Source: Herpetosiphon giganteus
GTDB taxonomy: Bacteria > Chloroflexota > Chloroflexia > Chloroflexales > Herpetosiphonaceae
Direction of reading: 5' to 3'
Assembly: GCF_016907925.1 (NCBI RefSeq)
Contig: NZ_JAFBCZ010000013.1
Location: forward strand, 97,650-161,649
DNA: 64,000 nt
Shown here: in pieces, positions 44,388 through 53,207 of the stretch
How the letters are laid out: each line of letters begins with the position of its first letter
Position numbering within the stretch: the stretch's first letter is position 1
Made by a program: the position numbers and the translations under genes
Notes under the pieces: generated by a model
The model's input: the letters and a program-made list of their open reading frames with translations, nothing else
Database searches by the model: none
Told to the model about the DNA's origin: nothing

Positions 44388-44416
44388 ATTATAGCGTACC
44401 CACCGATGCTATGCAA
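44388..44416 (-). promoter_or_regulatory. promoter of the giant TPR gene
   Basis: On the minus strand TTGCAT (44416-44411) and TATAAT (44393-44388) are 17 bases apart, placing the start about 105 bases before the ATG. Confidence 0.75.
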
Positions 44417-44481
44417 GCAGAAACAGCATTACAGTGCGCTAATTCGCATTTTTAGGCCAAATTAACTACGGCTTTTTGTCG

Positions 44482-44874
44482 TTAGACCACCACTTGCCAA
44501 AGTGGCGCGACCCGACTCATCGCATGGCGCAATTCATCAAGCGTAAATGGTTTGGGTAAAATCACGGTTAATGGGTCAGCATTGAGCTGGGCTTCTTGAT
44601 GCACAATACTATTAATTGCGGCAGTGCAGACGATCACTGGCAAGCTTTTGGTGGTGGGCTGAGCTCGTAACTCACGCCACACATTCAACCCATCCATCCC
44701 CGACATCATCACATCAAGAATCAGGAGTTCTGGCGGATTTTGGATCAATTTTGGCAACGCTTCGAGGCTCGAAGCCCAGTGGTGAATTTCGCGAATTCCA
44801 AGGTATTGCAACATCACATCAATTAACTGTTGAAATTCACTCGAATCATCGACCACTGCAATGCGCTGTAACAT
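44482..44874 (-). CDS. single-domain response regulator (receiver)
   Basis: A 130-residue receiver domain with no output domain: acidic pair D9-D10 in AVVDDSSE, phospho-acceptor D54 in LLILDVMMSGMDG, Thr in VIVCTAA, and the conserved Lys in VILPKPFTLDEL. Such CheY/Spo0F-like proteins pass phosphoryl groups or bind targets directly. AAGGAG is 7 bases before the ATG. It follows the HNH gene after 11 bases, so the two share a transcript. Confidence 0.93.
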   Translation of the reverse strand: MLQRIAVVDDSSEFQQLIDVMLQYLGIREIHHWASSLEALPKLIQNPPELLILDVMMSGMDGLNVWRELRAQPTTKSLPVIVCTAAINSIVHQEAQLNADPLTVILPKPFTLDELRHAMSRVAPLWQVVV

Positions 44875-44885
44875 ACCAAAACTCC

Positions 44886-45419
44886 TTATTGATCGTCCTC
44901 CACTGTTTGAAAGGACGCAGGCAGAAATTTACGCCATTCTTCAAGACCGAGCCCATGCATCCGGCGTTCGATTAAATAGTATGGGCTTGCAAACGGGCGA
45001 AAGGGTGGCCGAATTAAGCGCATTCGTGCCTCCTCAGGAGTACGCCCACCCTTACGATGATTGCACGTGCGGCAGGCGCTTACCAGATTTTCCCAGCTAT
45101 GTGCGCCGCCGCGGTGACGGGGCAACACATGGTCAAGCGTGAGATCAGCACTGATCCGGTTGCAGTATTGGCAGGTGTAGTGATCGCGACGGAAAATTTC
45201 ACGGCGAGAAAGCTTGACGTTTGGCAAGGGACGACGAATCATATGGCCCAATCGTATGACCGACGGACAAGCAATCGTGTCGTTGGTCGTGTGCAACACG
45301 GCGTGGTTGTGTTCCAACACTTCGGCTTTACCACCCAACACAAGCATCAAGGCACGGCGTGCAGAGCAGATATTGAGTGGCTCGTAATTATGGTTGAGGA
45401 CGAGTACGGGAGAGTTCAT
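44886..45419 (-). CDS. HNH endonuclease
   Basis: A 177-residue protein of the HNH family common in Chloroflexi, cyanobacteria and actinobacteria. It begins PVLVLNHNYEPLNICSARRAL; the HNH core is RDHYTCQYCNRISADLTLDHVLPRHRGG-type sequence with CxxC zinc pairs (CQYC and CRTC) and a catalytic His in DHVLPRHRGG. Its cellular role is not established. AAGGAG is 10 bases before the ATG at 45419; codons further upstream are unsupported. Confidence 0.92.
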   Translation of the reverse strand: MNSPVLVLNHNYEPLNICSARRALMLVLGGKAEVLEHNHAVLHTTNDTIACPSVIRLGHMIRRPLPNVKLSRREIFRRDHYTCQYCNRISADLTLDHVLPRHRGGAHSWENLVSACRTCNHRKGGRTPEEARMRLIRPPFRPFASPYYLIERRMHGLGLEEWRKFLPASFQTVEDDQ

Positions 45420-45468
45420 CGCGATCAGACTCCTTCGAAATGGAAGATGCGATGTAGTTGCCCGTGGT

Positions 45469-45497
45469 ATTGTATCATTGCCCCTACGCCTTGGCAA
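45469..45497 (-). promoter_or_regulatory. promoter of the HNH-receiver pair
   Basis: On the minus strand TTGCCA (45497-45492) and TACAAT (45474-45469) are 17 bases apart, about 50 bases before the HNH start codon. Confidence 0.65.
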
Positions 45498-45554
45498 CGG
45501 TTCTCAGTAAAAACCAAGCTTACGATGCAGCCACGTCGGCCATCCGAATGCTAC

Positions 45555-46532
45555 TTAGACGTTCTCCCAAGCACTTAGGTTGTCTAAAGTTGCCCGATCT
45601 TCGGCACTTAGTTCAAATTCGGCAGCGCCCAAGGTGTCTTGCAGTTGGGCGCTGCTGGTTGCGCCAATAATTGCCGAGGTAATTGCTGGTGCGCCAGTGA
45701 CCCAAGCAACTGCCAGTTGGGGAATGGTTTTCTGATGCTTTTCGGCTAACACTTCGAGCTGATCGATCAATTTCCATAGTGGCTCGCCTAAGCGTTTGTC
45801 GTCACGACCACGTTCAGCAACCCGCGTGCCCTCAGGAATTGGCTGCCCCCGCCGAAACTTGCCAGTCAACAAGCCGCCAGCCAATGGGCTATAGACTATT
45901 ACGCCAACGCCATATTTCAAACACACTGGTTGCAGTTCGCGCTCAAATTCTTCGCGATTGAGCAAATGATAATGCGGTTGCAACGAATCGTAGCGGGCGA
46001 GATTCAGTTTATCGCTGGTCCAAAGGGCTTCCATCAATTGCCATGCGCGGTAATTCGAGCAGCCAATGTAGCGCACTTTGCCAGCTCGCACCAAGTCATC
46101 AAGCGCGCGCAGGGTTTCTTCGATTGGCACTTCGCCATCGGGAAAGTGGGTTTGGTAGAGATCGATGTAATCGGTTTGCAAACGTCGCAAGCTAGCATCG
46201 ACCGCCGCAATAATGTGCTTGCGCGAAAGCCCTTGGTCGTTTGGTTGGTCGCCCATTTGGCCGCGCACTTTGGTTGCCAACACAACTTTATCGCGCCGAC
46301 TTGCATCTTCGGCCAGCCAGCGCCCGATGATTTCCTCAGTTTTGCCTGCATACGAGCGCGGGTCCCAACGCGAATAGACATCGGCAGTATCGAAGAAGTT
46401 AATGCCCGCATCAAGCGCTTGGCTCATAATGGCAAACGATTCTGGCTCCTCGACACTCCAGCCAAAGGTCATTGTGCCCAAACACAATTCAGAAACTTTG
46501 AGTCCAGTTCGGCCTAGTTTGCGATACCGCAT
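45555..46532 (-). CDS. aldo/keto reductase
   Basis: A 325-residue NADPH-dependent oxidoreductase with a TIM barrel. The catalytic tetrad is visible: Asp and Tyr in FFDTADVYSRW, Lys in VVLATKVRG, and His in LYQTHFPDG. IGCSNYRAWQL and SPLAGGLLTGK are typical of the YghZ/Tas-like subgroup acting on carbonyl compounds; the natural substrate is unknown. AGGAG lies 8 bases before the ATG. Single gene. Confidence 0.94.
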   Translation of the reverse strand: MRYRKLGRTGLKVSELCLGTMTFGWSVEEPESFAIMSQALDAGINFFDTADVYSRWDPRSYAGKTEEIIGRWLAEDASRRDKVVLATKVRGQMGDQPNDQGLSRKHIIAAVDASLRRLQTDYIDLYQTHFPDGEVPIEETLRALDDLVRAGKVRYIGCSNYRAWQLMEALWTSDKLNLARYDSLQPHYHLLNREEFERELQPVCLKYGVGVIVYSPLAGGLLTGKFRRGQPIPEGTRVAERGRDDKRLGEPLWKLIDQLEVLAEKHQKTIPQLAVAWVTGAPAITSAIIGATSSAQLQDTLGAAEFELSAEDRATLDNLSAWENV

Positions 46533-46842
46533 GATGGTTGCTCCTATTTAAGTTTTTAACCACGAAGAGCACGAAGAGTACCAAGCTAAGGCTATAGGCT
46601 GAAGGCTATAGGCTATCGGCATTTGACTGTGGTCAATAGCTTATTTTTTAACGCAGAGGCGCAGAGAAGTGATGGCTATTCTATTGGCCGTAAGTTTTTG
46701 CCTTTTGACCTTTGCCTTTTGACCTTTGCCTTTTACCTGCATCCTTATAGTATGCTGCTTCTTGCCCAAACACCAAACTTCATTGATAATAGGCACTAGA
46801 AAAGCGACCTAGAGTAGTTGCAGCGATGAAAGGATGACGGCG
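46533..46842. repeat. intergenic repeats
   Basis: No gene is seen in about 310 bases. It holds CACGAAGAGCACGAAGAG (46561-46578), GGCTATAGGCTGAAGGCTATAGGCTATCGG-like arrays (46587-46620), a TTAACGCAGAGGCGCAGAG segment (46648-46667), and three GCCTTTTGACCTTT units (46695-46738). TATAGTATGCT near 46745 may include a -10 box. Confidence 0.65.
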
Positions 46843-47487
46843 ATGAGCCAAAACCGCTTTCGTCCCTATGACCGTCAAGATGACGAAACCAGCCCAACCG
46901 CCCCTACCCGTCGGATTGACCCAGCCGAGTTACGCAAAGATGATCAGTCGTGGCAAGGCATGGTTAACAATGATTGGCGCTCAGAGCGCCGCCGCGTTAA
47001 CACCAGCCGCACTAGCCCAATCGACACATTCAATACCCAAGGTGTCGCCTCGTGGCTCAGCAAAGGTGGCTATCGCTATGTCGTAATCGCCACGGTTGTG
47101 GTGATTGTGCTGATCATCTTCATCTTATATTCGAATCGGCCTGGCAAAACTGAAGATCCCAATGGCAACCAAGGCTTGAATCTGCCTAACCAACCAACTT
47201 CGGAAATTGTCGTTGGGCCATCACCCACTCCAGAGGGCTTGATTCCGCCCGATAACGGAACAATTCCCAGCGAAGGCCCAGTCTTTGCGGTCACTGGCAC
47301 TGGTGTCGATGGCTTGTTCCTACGCGATCAGCCTGGTGGCAATATCGTGAAAACGATGCCTGAGGGAACTCAATTAACCAAGCTCTCCGAGCAAAATATT
47401 GATGGAATTTTGTGGTTCCAAGTCCGCGAGGTTCAGACCCAAGTTGAGGGGTGGTGTTCGGCGCAGTTCTTAGTGCCAACCCAATAA
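46843..47487 (+). CDS. membrane-anchored SH3-like domain protein
   Basis: A 214-residue protein: polar, Arg/Asp-rich N-terminus (about 1-75), one transmembrane helix (YVVIATVVVIVLIIFILYS, about 77-97), a Pro/Asn-rich linker and a C-terminal bacterial SH3-like domain (about 145-214) with LFLRDQPGGNIVKTMPEG and VEGWCSAQFL. The SH3 domain should face the envelope and may bind cell-wall components. AAAGG is about 9 bases before the ATG at 46843 and directly abuts the in-frame ATG at 46834, so the later start is preferred. Confidence 0.82.
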   Translation: MSQNRFRPYDRQDDETSPTAPTRRIDPAELRKDDQSWQGMVNNDWRSERRRVNTSRTSPIDTFNTQGVASWLSKGGYRYVVIATVVVIVLIIFILYSNRPGKTEDPNGNQGLNLPNQPTSEIVVGPSPTPEGLIPPDNGTIPSEGPVFAVTGTGVDGLFLRDQPGGNIVKTMPEGTQLTKLSEQNIDGILWFQVREVQTQVEGWCSAQFLVPTQ

Positions 47488-47501
47488 GGCCCTAAAAACA
47501 C

Positions 47502-47541
47502 GAACGGCACGAGGCAATTGATCTTGCAACTCGTGCCGTTC
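47502..47541. terminator. terminator between convergent genes
   Basis: GAACGGCACGAG (47502-47513) and CTCGTGCCGTTC (47530-47541) form a perfect 12-bp stem, with an inner GCAA/TTGC pairing. On the minus strand the T-rich GTGTTTTTAGG follows, which fits mgtE; the SH3 gene ends 14 bases before the hairpin. Confidence 0.82.
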
Positions 47542-47581
47542 TACTGGTCTGGCGGGTCGTTATCAGTAGGCATAGACGCTC

Positions 47582-48940
47582 CTAGATTAAATAGCGAATT
47601 AAGATTGTAGCTAAGCCAAGCAAGCAGCTATAGCCAGTTACATCGGTCACGGTGGTCACAATCACACCCGAGGCCAAAGCTGGGTCAACCCGAAACAGCT
47701 TCAGCGTCAAAGGCACAACCGTACCAGCAATTGCCGCCGATACCAAATTCAGCAACATCGCACAGCCTGCAACCACTCCCAACATTGGATTGCCCTGCCA
47801 CAACCAGCCAAGCAGGCCAATTGCACTACCAAATGCAACCCCATTAATTGCTCCAATGCCAACCTCGCGGCCTAAGGCGCGAAATCCTTGGCCAGTTGCC
47901 ACTTCGCCCAACGCAATCGAACGCACAATCAAGGTCAAGGTCTGAATGCCTGCGTTACCGCCCATGCCAGCGATAATTGGCATAAATGGCACCAGCGCCG
48001 TCACTTTTTCGACCGTACCATCGAAGTTGCTCACCACCCAAGCCGCCAAAATGGCCGTTGGCAAATTGACAAACAACCAAAATAAGCGCCGCCGCGATGA
48101 GCGAAACAACGAATCTTCAACATCTTCGTCTTGCGGCAGGTTGGCCAAACGATACATATCTTCTGTAGCTTCTTCTTCGATTACGTCGATAATATCGTCG
48201 GCAGTAACCGCCCCGACAATCCGCCGTTGCGCATCAACCACGGGCAAGGCCAACAAGTCGTAACGAGCAAGCAAGCGCGCACATTCTTCTTGGTCGGTTT
48301 CAACGCTGGCGGTAATCACGTTACGATCCATAATATCGCTGAGCTGGGTTTGGGCCGGAGCCATGACCAACGAGCGCAAACTGACCACGCCAACCAAGGC
48401 ATCGTTGGCATCGACCACATACAAATAGTAGACCGACTCATCTTCTGGCTGCAAACCACGCAGCAATTCGATTGCCTGTTGGGTGCTTAATCGATCGCGC
48501 AAGGTCACGACATGCGGGGTCATCAAACCGCCGGCGCTCTCCTCGTCGTGCGCCATCAGTTGACGTACATCGTCAGAATCTTCTGGGTCCATCGCGGCCA
48601 GGGTGGCGGCAATTTGGGCTGGCTCTAGCTCAACCAAGACATCAGCTGCATCATCTGGCTCCATTTGCTCAAGCAAATCGGAAAGCTGATCGCTGGTGAG
48701 GGTTTCGGCAAGCTCCACTTGCGAATCGGTATCAAGCTCAATTAAAACATCTGCACCATGCTCAAGGTTGAGGCGGGCAAACACTTCGTACAGCTCATCG
48801 GATTCGAGTTCATCGAGGATCGCTGCTGCATCGGCAGCGTGTAGGTTGGCAACCAGTTGACTTGCTTGGTCGATTGCGCCAGCATCGAGCGCAGCCCGCA
48901 CGTCATCTAAGGTTGGCCGAATATCGAGGATTTTGGTCAT
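47582..48940 (-). CDS. mgtE: magnesium transporter MgtE
   Basis: A 452-residue Mg2+ channel. The N-terminal helical domain (about 1-130) has the repeated DAAAILDEL, DLLEQMEPDDAADVLVEL pattern; two CBS domains follow (about 135-255; LMTPHVVTL, DDIIDVIEEEATEDM); the C-terminal five-helix pore (about 285-452) has PIIAGMGGNAGIQTLTLIVR, the signature of the family. GGAGG is 6 bases before the ATG at 48940; the frame continues upstream to 48964 without support. Regulation by intracellular Mg2+ through the N and CBS domains is known for the family. Confidence 0.96.
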   Translation of the reverse strand: MTKILDIRPTLDDVRAALDAGAIDQASQLVANLHAADAAAILDELESDELYEVFARLNLEHGADVLIELDTDSQVELAETLTSDQLSDLLEQMEPDDAADVLVELEPAQIAATLAAMDPEDSDDVRQLMAHDEESAGGLMTPHVVTLRDRLSTQQAIELLRGLQPEDESVYYLYVVDANDALVGVVSLRSLVMAPAQTQLSDIMDRNVITASVETDQEECARLLARYDLLALPVVDAQRRIVGAVTADDIIDVIEEEATEDMYRLANLPQDEDVEDSLFRSSRRRLFWLFVNLPTAILAAWVVSNFDGTVEKVTALVPFMPIIAGMGGNAGIQTLTLIVRSIALGEVATGQGFRALGREVGIGAINGVAFGSAIGLLGWLWQGNPMLGVVAGCAMLLNLVSAAIAGTVVPLTLKLFRVDPALASGVIVTTVTDVTGYSCLLGLATILIRYLI

Positions 48941-48969
48941 CGGACACCTCCATGTGGCAAACACACAAC

Positions 48970-48987
48970 GAGCGGGAATTCCCGCTC
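48970..48987. promoter_or_regulatory. 18-bp perfect palindrome in the mgtE leader
   Basis: GAGCGGGAATTCCCGCTC is self-complementary. In the mRNA it can pair only as a tight hairpin or between two molecules; in DNA it is suited to a dimeric regulator. Confidence 0.5.
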
Positions 48988-49389
48988 ACTGGTCTAGCCA
49001 ATCAGAGGTAATTCCGCTTGCTGTGGGTCATCTTCGGTTGTAGAACCATCAGTACTCATACGTCGGGCAGTATACCACGATTTATTTGGCTACTAGAGCG
49101 GCCCTATGTCAGCAAGCAAACTCACCACATGGGTTATGACTTTGGTACTGTCTTAAGCACGCGAATGTACTACGTGACCTAGTGTACAATAGGCCATAGT
49201 AATTAAAAGCTTTAATCAATAGTGCTACTACACTTGGTCAAAAGCCAATCGTTGCCGATTTTTGGGCCGCAACCAGTGGTATGAAGCCTGCTTTAGCCAC
49301 GTAACGCTGCCAAGCCAAGCAGCTTAGGCACTTGCATGGTAGGCTACAATACAGCCATGAGAAGAGCTGCGATCGCCGATGGACATTCA

Positions 49390-49419
49390 TAGACAAGCAG
49401 AAAATCAAGCTGTTATAAT
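49390..49419 (+). promoter_or_regulatory. promoter of the GGDEF gene
   Basis: TAGACA (49390-49395) and consensus TATAAT (49414-49419) are 18 bases apart. The predicted start near 49426 leaves about a 40-base leader before the ATG at 49467. Confidence 0.6.
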
Positions 49420-49466
49420 AGGCCACAACGGTGTTTACTAATCGCACAAAACGACCTGGACGCGAC

Positions 49467-51620
49467 ATGACCAAGCGACGACCCGTGCTACGGCTTTCTT
49501 CGCGGCAACGAACTCACTTTCAAGCCAATCCTTTGCGAATTCGACGCATGATTACCGAGTTGCATGCGCTCCACGAGATTCGCCATGCGATTAATCAAGC
49601 CTTGGAATTGGATACGGTGCTTGAGGAGATTTATAGTCAAACATCGCGATTAATGGATACCCGCCAGTTTTATTTGGCGTTATACTCGCCTGAGTTGCAA
49701 TTGATTGAGTTTGCCTTGGCGGTCGAAAACGGCCAACGGGTTTCGTGGCCCTCACGACCCTATGCCGATGGCCTCACCGAATGGATTTTGCAGCATCGGC
49801 GGCCTCTCCGCATTAACGACCATGATCACAATGCTACGGTTGCGCCGATTATTGTTGGCCAGCCTGTGCAATCATTTTTAGGGGTTCCAATTGTGCTTGG
49901 CGAGCAGGTCCTTGGGGTCATTAGCGTTCAATCAGTCGAACGAGTTGAGGCCTATTCTTCCCACGACGAACAAATTTTGAGTATGATCGCTGATCAGGCA
50001 GCGGTGGCAATTGCCCACGCCAAACGCTTTGCAGCGGTTGATCAACAGCTCCAAGCTCGCGTGGCTCAACTCGAAACCCTCGAAGCAACCATCCGCGATT
50101 TAAACGAAACCCTCGATGTCGATACGATTCTCAACCGATTGCTCGACCGCATTCAGCCAATCATGCACGCTGAGGCTGGCATGGTGTGTTTGCTTGATCC
50201 CGAGCAGCAACGCTTGTATATTCGGGCGATTCAGGGCTATCCTGCTGAAATTCGGCGCTTTCAATTCGAGGGCTGGCCAATTGATCGCGGGATTGCTGGC
50301 TTAGTTGCCCGCACTGGCCAGCCCGATTGGACTGCTGATATTCGCAATTCTGGCTATTATGTTAATTCACGACCAACCACATTAAGCCAAATGACGGTGC
50401 CAATTGTCCATAGTGGCAAAGTTTTAGGCGTGATGATTCTGGAAAGTGATCGGGTTGGTACATTTAATCAGGATACAACCCGTTTTGTCAGCCAAATTGC
50501 TGATCATGCAGCGCTTTCGATTCATAATGCCCATATTCATCAACAGGCAGTTGAACAACAAGCTTTGTTGGCGCAACGATCACAACAACTCAATGAAGTG
50601 TTACGCATTAGCCAAGCATTAAGCGCCAACCTCAATTTAAATGATTTGCTGCCCGAAATTGTGCGGGCGATTCAAGCCAGCTTAGGTTTTAATATTGCCT
50701 TGCTCAGTTTAGTCGATCAAGAACGACCAAGCTTTATGCGGCGGCGAGCAGTGGCTGGTGTGCCCGATGAACGCTGGTTTGAATTACGTGATCAATTAGT
50801 AGAAATTAATTGGTATCGCAGCGTGATGCGCGAGGAATTTCGCATTAGTCGCTCCTATTATATTCCCCACAGCCATACCAGCTATACAGCAATTTGGGGC
50901 AACAGCGATGATACCTATCGCGCTGATTTGGGCGAACGAAGACCGCATGAATGGCATCAAGATGATGCGTTGTTTGTGCCGTTGTACGATTCAGATAATA
51001 ATTTAATTAGCATTCTCTCAGTTGATGACCCGCGCGATCGGCGCAAGCCATCGTTTGAATCGGTGCAAGTGCTCGAAATTTTTGCAACGCAGGCGGCAAT
51101 TGCAATTGAAAATGCGCATCTGTATACAATTACGCAGCAATTAGCAATAACTGATGGCTTGACTGGTTTATTTAATCAACGCCATTTCATCACCATGCTT
51201 GATCGTGAAGTTGCCTTATCCTATCGTTATGAGTATCCATTATCATTATTAGCCTTGGAGATTGATTATTTCAAGCAATATAACGATAAATATGGCCACT
51301 TGGTTGGTAATGTATTGTTACGTGATTTCGCACGCTTGGTTTGCGATAATGTGCGTGATGTTGATATTGTTTCGCGCAATGGCGGCGAAGAATTTACCAT
51401 CATTCTGCCGAAAACCGACCAAGAAGGCGCAGTGTTATTGGCCGAACGCCTGCGCACCTGCACTGCCGAGCATCTTTTTGGCCAAGGCCATATTACGGTA
51501 AGCATTGGCGTGGCGACCCTCAACAACAATTGGGATGCGCATACGCTGCACGACCAGGCCGATCAAGCCTTATATCGGGCCAAAAACTCCGGGCGTAATC
51601 TGGTTATCAGCGTCCCATAA
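49467..51620 (+). CDS. diguanylate cyclase with three GAF domains
   Basis: A 717-residue cytoplasmic signalling protein: GAF domains at about 45-185, 200-355 and 375-540, linked by short coiled segments, and a C-terminal GGDEF domain (about 550-717). The active loop is NGGEEF, and RDVD five residues before it matches the inhibitory I-site. In the metal motif the usual first Asp is Glu (LEIDYFKQYNDKYGH), a conservative change. It probably makes cyclic di-GMP in response to ligands bound by the GAF domains. An in-frame GTG at 49431 is an alternative start; neither start has a strong ribosome site. Confidence 0.92.
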   Translation: MTKRRPVLRLSSRQRTHFQANPLRIRRMITELHALHEIRHAINQALELDTVLEEIYSQTSRLMDTRQFYLALYSPELQLIEFALAVENGQRVSWPSRPYADGLTEWILQHRRPLRINDHDHNATVAPIIVGQPVQSFLGVPIVLGEQVLGVISVQSVERVEAYSSHDEQILSMIADQAAVAIAHAKRFAAVDQQLQARVAQLETLEATIRDLNETLDVDTILNRLLDRIQPIMHAEAGMVCLLDPEQQRLYIRAIQGYPAEIRRFQFEGWPIDRGIAGLVARTGQPDWTADIRNSGYYVNSRPTTLSQMTVPIVHSGKVLGVMILESDRVGTFNQDTTRFVSQIADHAALSIHNAHIHQQAVEQQALLAQRSQQLNEVLRISQALSANLNLNDLLPEIVRAIQASLGFNIALLSLVDQERPSFMRRRAVAGVPDERWFELRDQLVEINWYRSVMREEFRISRSYYIPHSHTSYTAIWGNSDDTYRADLGERRPHEWHQDDALFVPLYDSDNNLISILSVDDPRDRRKPSFESVQVLEIFATQAAIAIENAHLYTITQQLAITDGLTGLFNQRHFITMLDREVALSYRYEYPLSLLALEIDYFKQYNDKYGHLVGNVLLRDFARLVCDNVRDVDIVSRNGGEEFTIILPKTDQEGAVLLAERLRTCTAEHLFGQGHITVSIGVATLNNNWDAHTLHDQADQALYRAKNSGRNLVISVP

Positions 51621-51680
51621 TCGTCAGCTTTTTTGCGGTCGTGCTAGAATGGCAAGAGCAACACAATCAAGGAGTGTCCT

Positions 51681-52442
51681 ATGCCATCACGCTTGCCGAT
51701 TATTGGGATACCGTGCGCAACCTATGCCCGTCCTCATCCCTACCCTCTCGCTCATGGCAACAACCAAACCTATATTCGCGCAGTTGAGGCTGCTGGTGGC
51801 GTGCCGCTTTTGATTCCGTTGGTGGAGCAAGAGGCGGCGTTATTTGCGGCGTTTCAGGCTGTCGATGGATTATTATTCGCAGGCGGCGTTGATCTCGACC
51901 CAGCCTACTATAGCGAAGAGCCACACCCAGCGCTTGGGACGGTCAACCGCGAGCAAGATCGGGTTGAGATGCAGCTGTTGGCGTGGGCCAAGCACTATCA
52001 CAAGCCAGTTTTTGCAATTTGTCGCGGTTTTCAGTTGTTGAATGTGGCCTATGGCGGCACGCTCTACCAAGATTTACCCTCGCAGTACCAGCCCAAGCTC
52101 AACCACGACGAGTCGTTTGCACGCCAACAACGCGATTTGCCAGCCCACGAACTGCGCCTCAGCGACGATTCTAAATTGGCCGAATTGCTTGGCACAACGC
52201 CGTTTGCGGTCAACACCATGCACCACCAAGGAGTCAAAGATTTAGGTGCTGAGCTGCAAGCAGTTGGTTGGTCGGATGATGGCCTGATCGAAGCAGTCGA
52301 AGATCCGCAACGGCCTTGGGTTGTCGGCGTGCAATGCCACCCAGAAGAACTGGTGCTCGGCGAAGATTTGCGCTGGCAAGCGATTTTTTCGGCCTTTGTT
52401 GAGGCTGCCCGCGCCAACCGCAACGAGGCGATTCAGGCATGA
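51681..52442 (+). CDS. gamma-glutamyl-gamma-aminobutyrate hydrolase family peptidase (C26)
   Basis: A 253-residue class I glutamine amidotransferase-like hydrolase. The nucleophile is Cys in PVFAICRGFQLLN near residue 115, and the His-Glu pair is in QCHPEE near 223. It starts IIGIPCATYARP and has LLFAGGVDLDP, typical of PuuD-like enzymes that cleave gamma-glutamyl amides such as gamma-glutamyl-GABA. AAGGAG is 6 bases before the ATG. Its last codons overlap murI (ATGA), so they are translationally coupled. Confidence 0.93.
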   Translation: MPSRLPIIGIPCATYARPHPYPLAHGNNQTYIRAVEAAGGVPLLIPLVEQEAALFAAFQAVDGLLFAGGVDLDPAYYSEEPHPALGTVNREQDRVEMQLLAWAKHYHKPVFAICRGFQLLNVAYGGTLYQDLPSQYQPKLNHDESFARQQRDLPAHELRLSDDSKLAELLGTTPFAVNTMHHQGVKDLGAELQAVGWSDDGLIEAVEDPQRPWVVGVQCHPEELVLGEDLRWQAIFSAFVEAARANRNEAIQA

Positions 52443-53203
52443 AACAGCGACCAATTGGCATGTTCGATTCAGGTGTTGGCGGCTTATCGACCTTGCGCGA
52501 TGTGCGCGCGCTCTTGCCAAATGAACATATTATCTATTACGCTGACACTGGCAATTGCCCGTATGGCGGGCGTTCGCACGCCGAAATTGTGGCCTTGGCC
52601 GAGCGCGTTACTCATATTTTGCTCGAACGCGAGGTTAAAATTATTGTCGTAGCCTGCAACACTGCAACCCTGCATGCCGTTGATTATTTACGCGAACAGT
52701 TTAGTATTCGCTTTGTCGGCATGGAGCCAGGCATTAAACCAGCAATTGCCCAAACCAAAACAGGCGTAGTTGGCGTGATGGCCACCCAAGCCACGGTCGC
52801 AGGTGAACGATTTCAGCGCTTGATTGCCCGTTATGCAGGCGATGTTCAGGTTGTGCCACAGGCATGCCCTGGCTTAGTTGAATTAATTGAAGCTGGCGAA
52901 TTGCAAAGTGCCACAACGCGCGATGCTGTGGCGCGCTATGTTGAGCCATTGCTCAAGGCAGGCGCTGATACGATTGTGTTGGGCTGCACCCATTATCCAT
53001 TTTTGCGCCCCTTGATTGCCGAGGTTGCTGGGCCAAACATTGCCTTGCTTGATACTGGGGCAGCAGTGGCGCGCCAAACCCAACGCCTGCTGGCCGCCGA
53101 TGATCTGCTTAATTCCCAAAGCGAAGCAGGCAGCATCGAATGGCTGACCAGTGGCGATCCAGCAGATTTTGCCAAGCTTCGGCAATGTTTAGAAATCGAG
53201 TAA
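52439..53203 (+). CDS. murI: glutamate racemase
   Basis: A 254-residue racemase that makes D-glutamate for peptidoglycan. Both catalytic cysteines are present: VACNTAT (about residue 74) and LGCTHYPFL (about 183), with the substrate block FDSGVGGLST at the N-terminus and YYADTGNCPYG. The ATG overlaps the end of the C26 peptidase gene. The vWA gene begins 4 bases after its stop, so murI is at the head of that cluster's transcript. Confidence 0.96.
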   Translation: MKQRPIGMFDSGVGGLSTLRDVRALLPNEHIIYYADTGNCPYGGRSHAEIVALAERVTHILLEREVKIIVVACNTATLHAVDYLREQFSIRFVGMEPGIKPAIAQTKTGVVGVMATQATVAGERFQRLIARYAGDVQVVPQACPGLVELIEAGELQSATTRDAVARYVEPLLKAGADTIVLGCTHYPFLRPLIAEVAGPNIALLDTGAAVARQTQRLLAADDLLNSQSEAGSIEWLTSGDPADFAKLRQCLEIE

Positions 53204-53207
53204 GCCT

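Larger units (their letters stand above)
48941..49466. other. leader and divergent promoter region, no gene
   Basis: About 525 bases between mgtE and the GGDEF gene. On the mgtE side an 18-base perfect palindrome, GAGCGGGAATTCCCGCTC (48970-48987), lies 30 bases upstream of the start codon, and TATACT on the minus strand (about 49070) is a possible -10 box, so the leader would be about 120 bases. Nothing like an M-box is recognisable. A short minus-strand frame at 49238-49474 has no ribosome site or family match. Confidence 0.55.

Noticed and set aside
48941..49075. M-box riboswitch upstream of mgtE
   Set aside because: No M-box consensus segments were seen; only the palindrome and leader length support a structured RNA, so no riboswitch is called.
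49238..49474. A 78-codon minus-strand frame between mgtE and the GGDEF gene
   Set aside because: It has no ribosome site or recognised family, and it overlaps the promoter and 5' end of the GGDEF gene.
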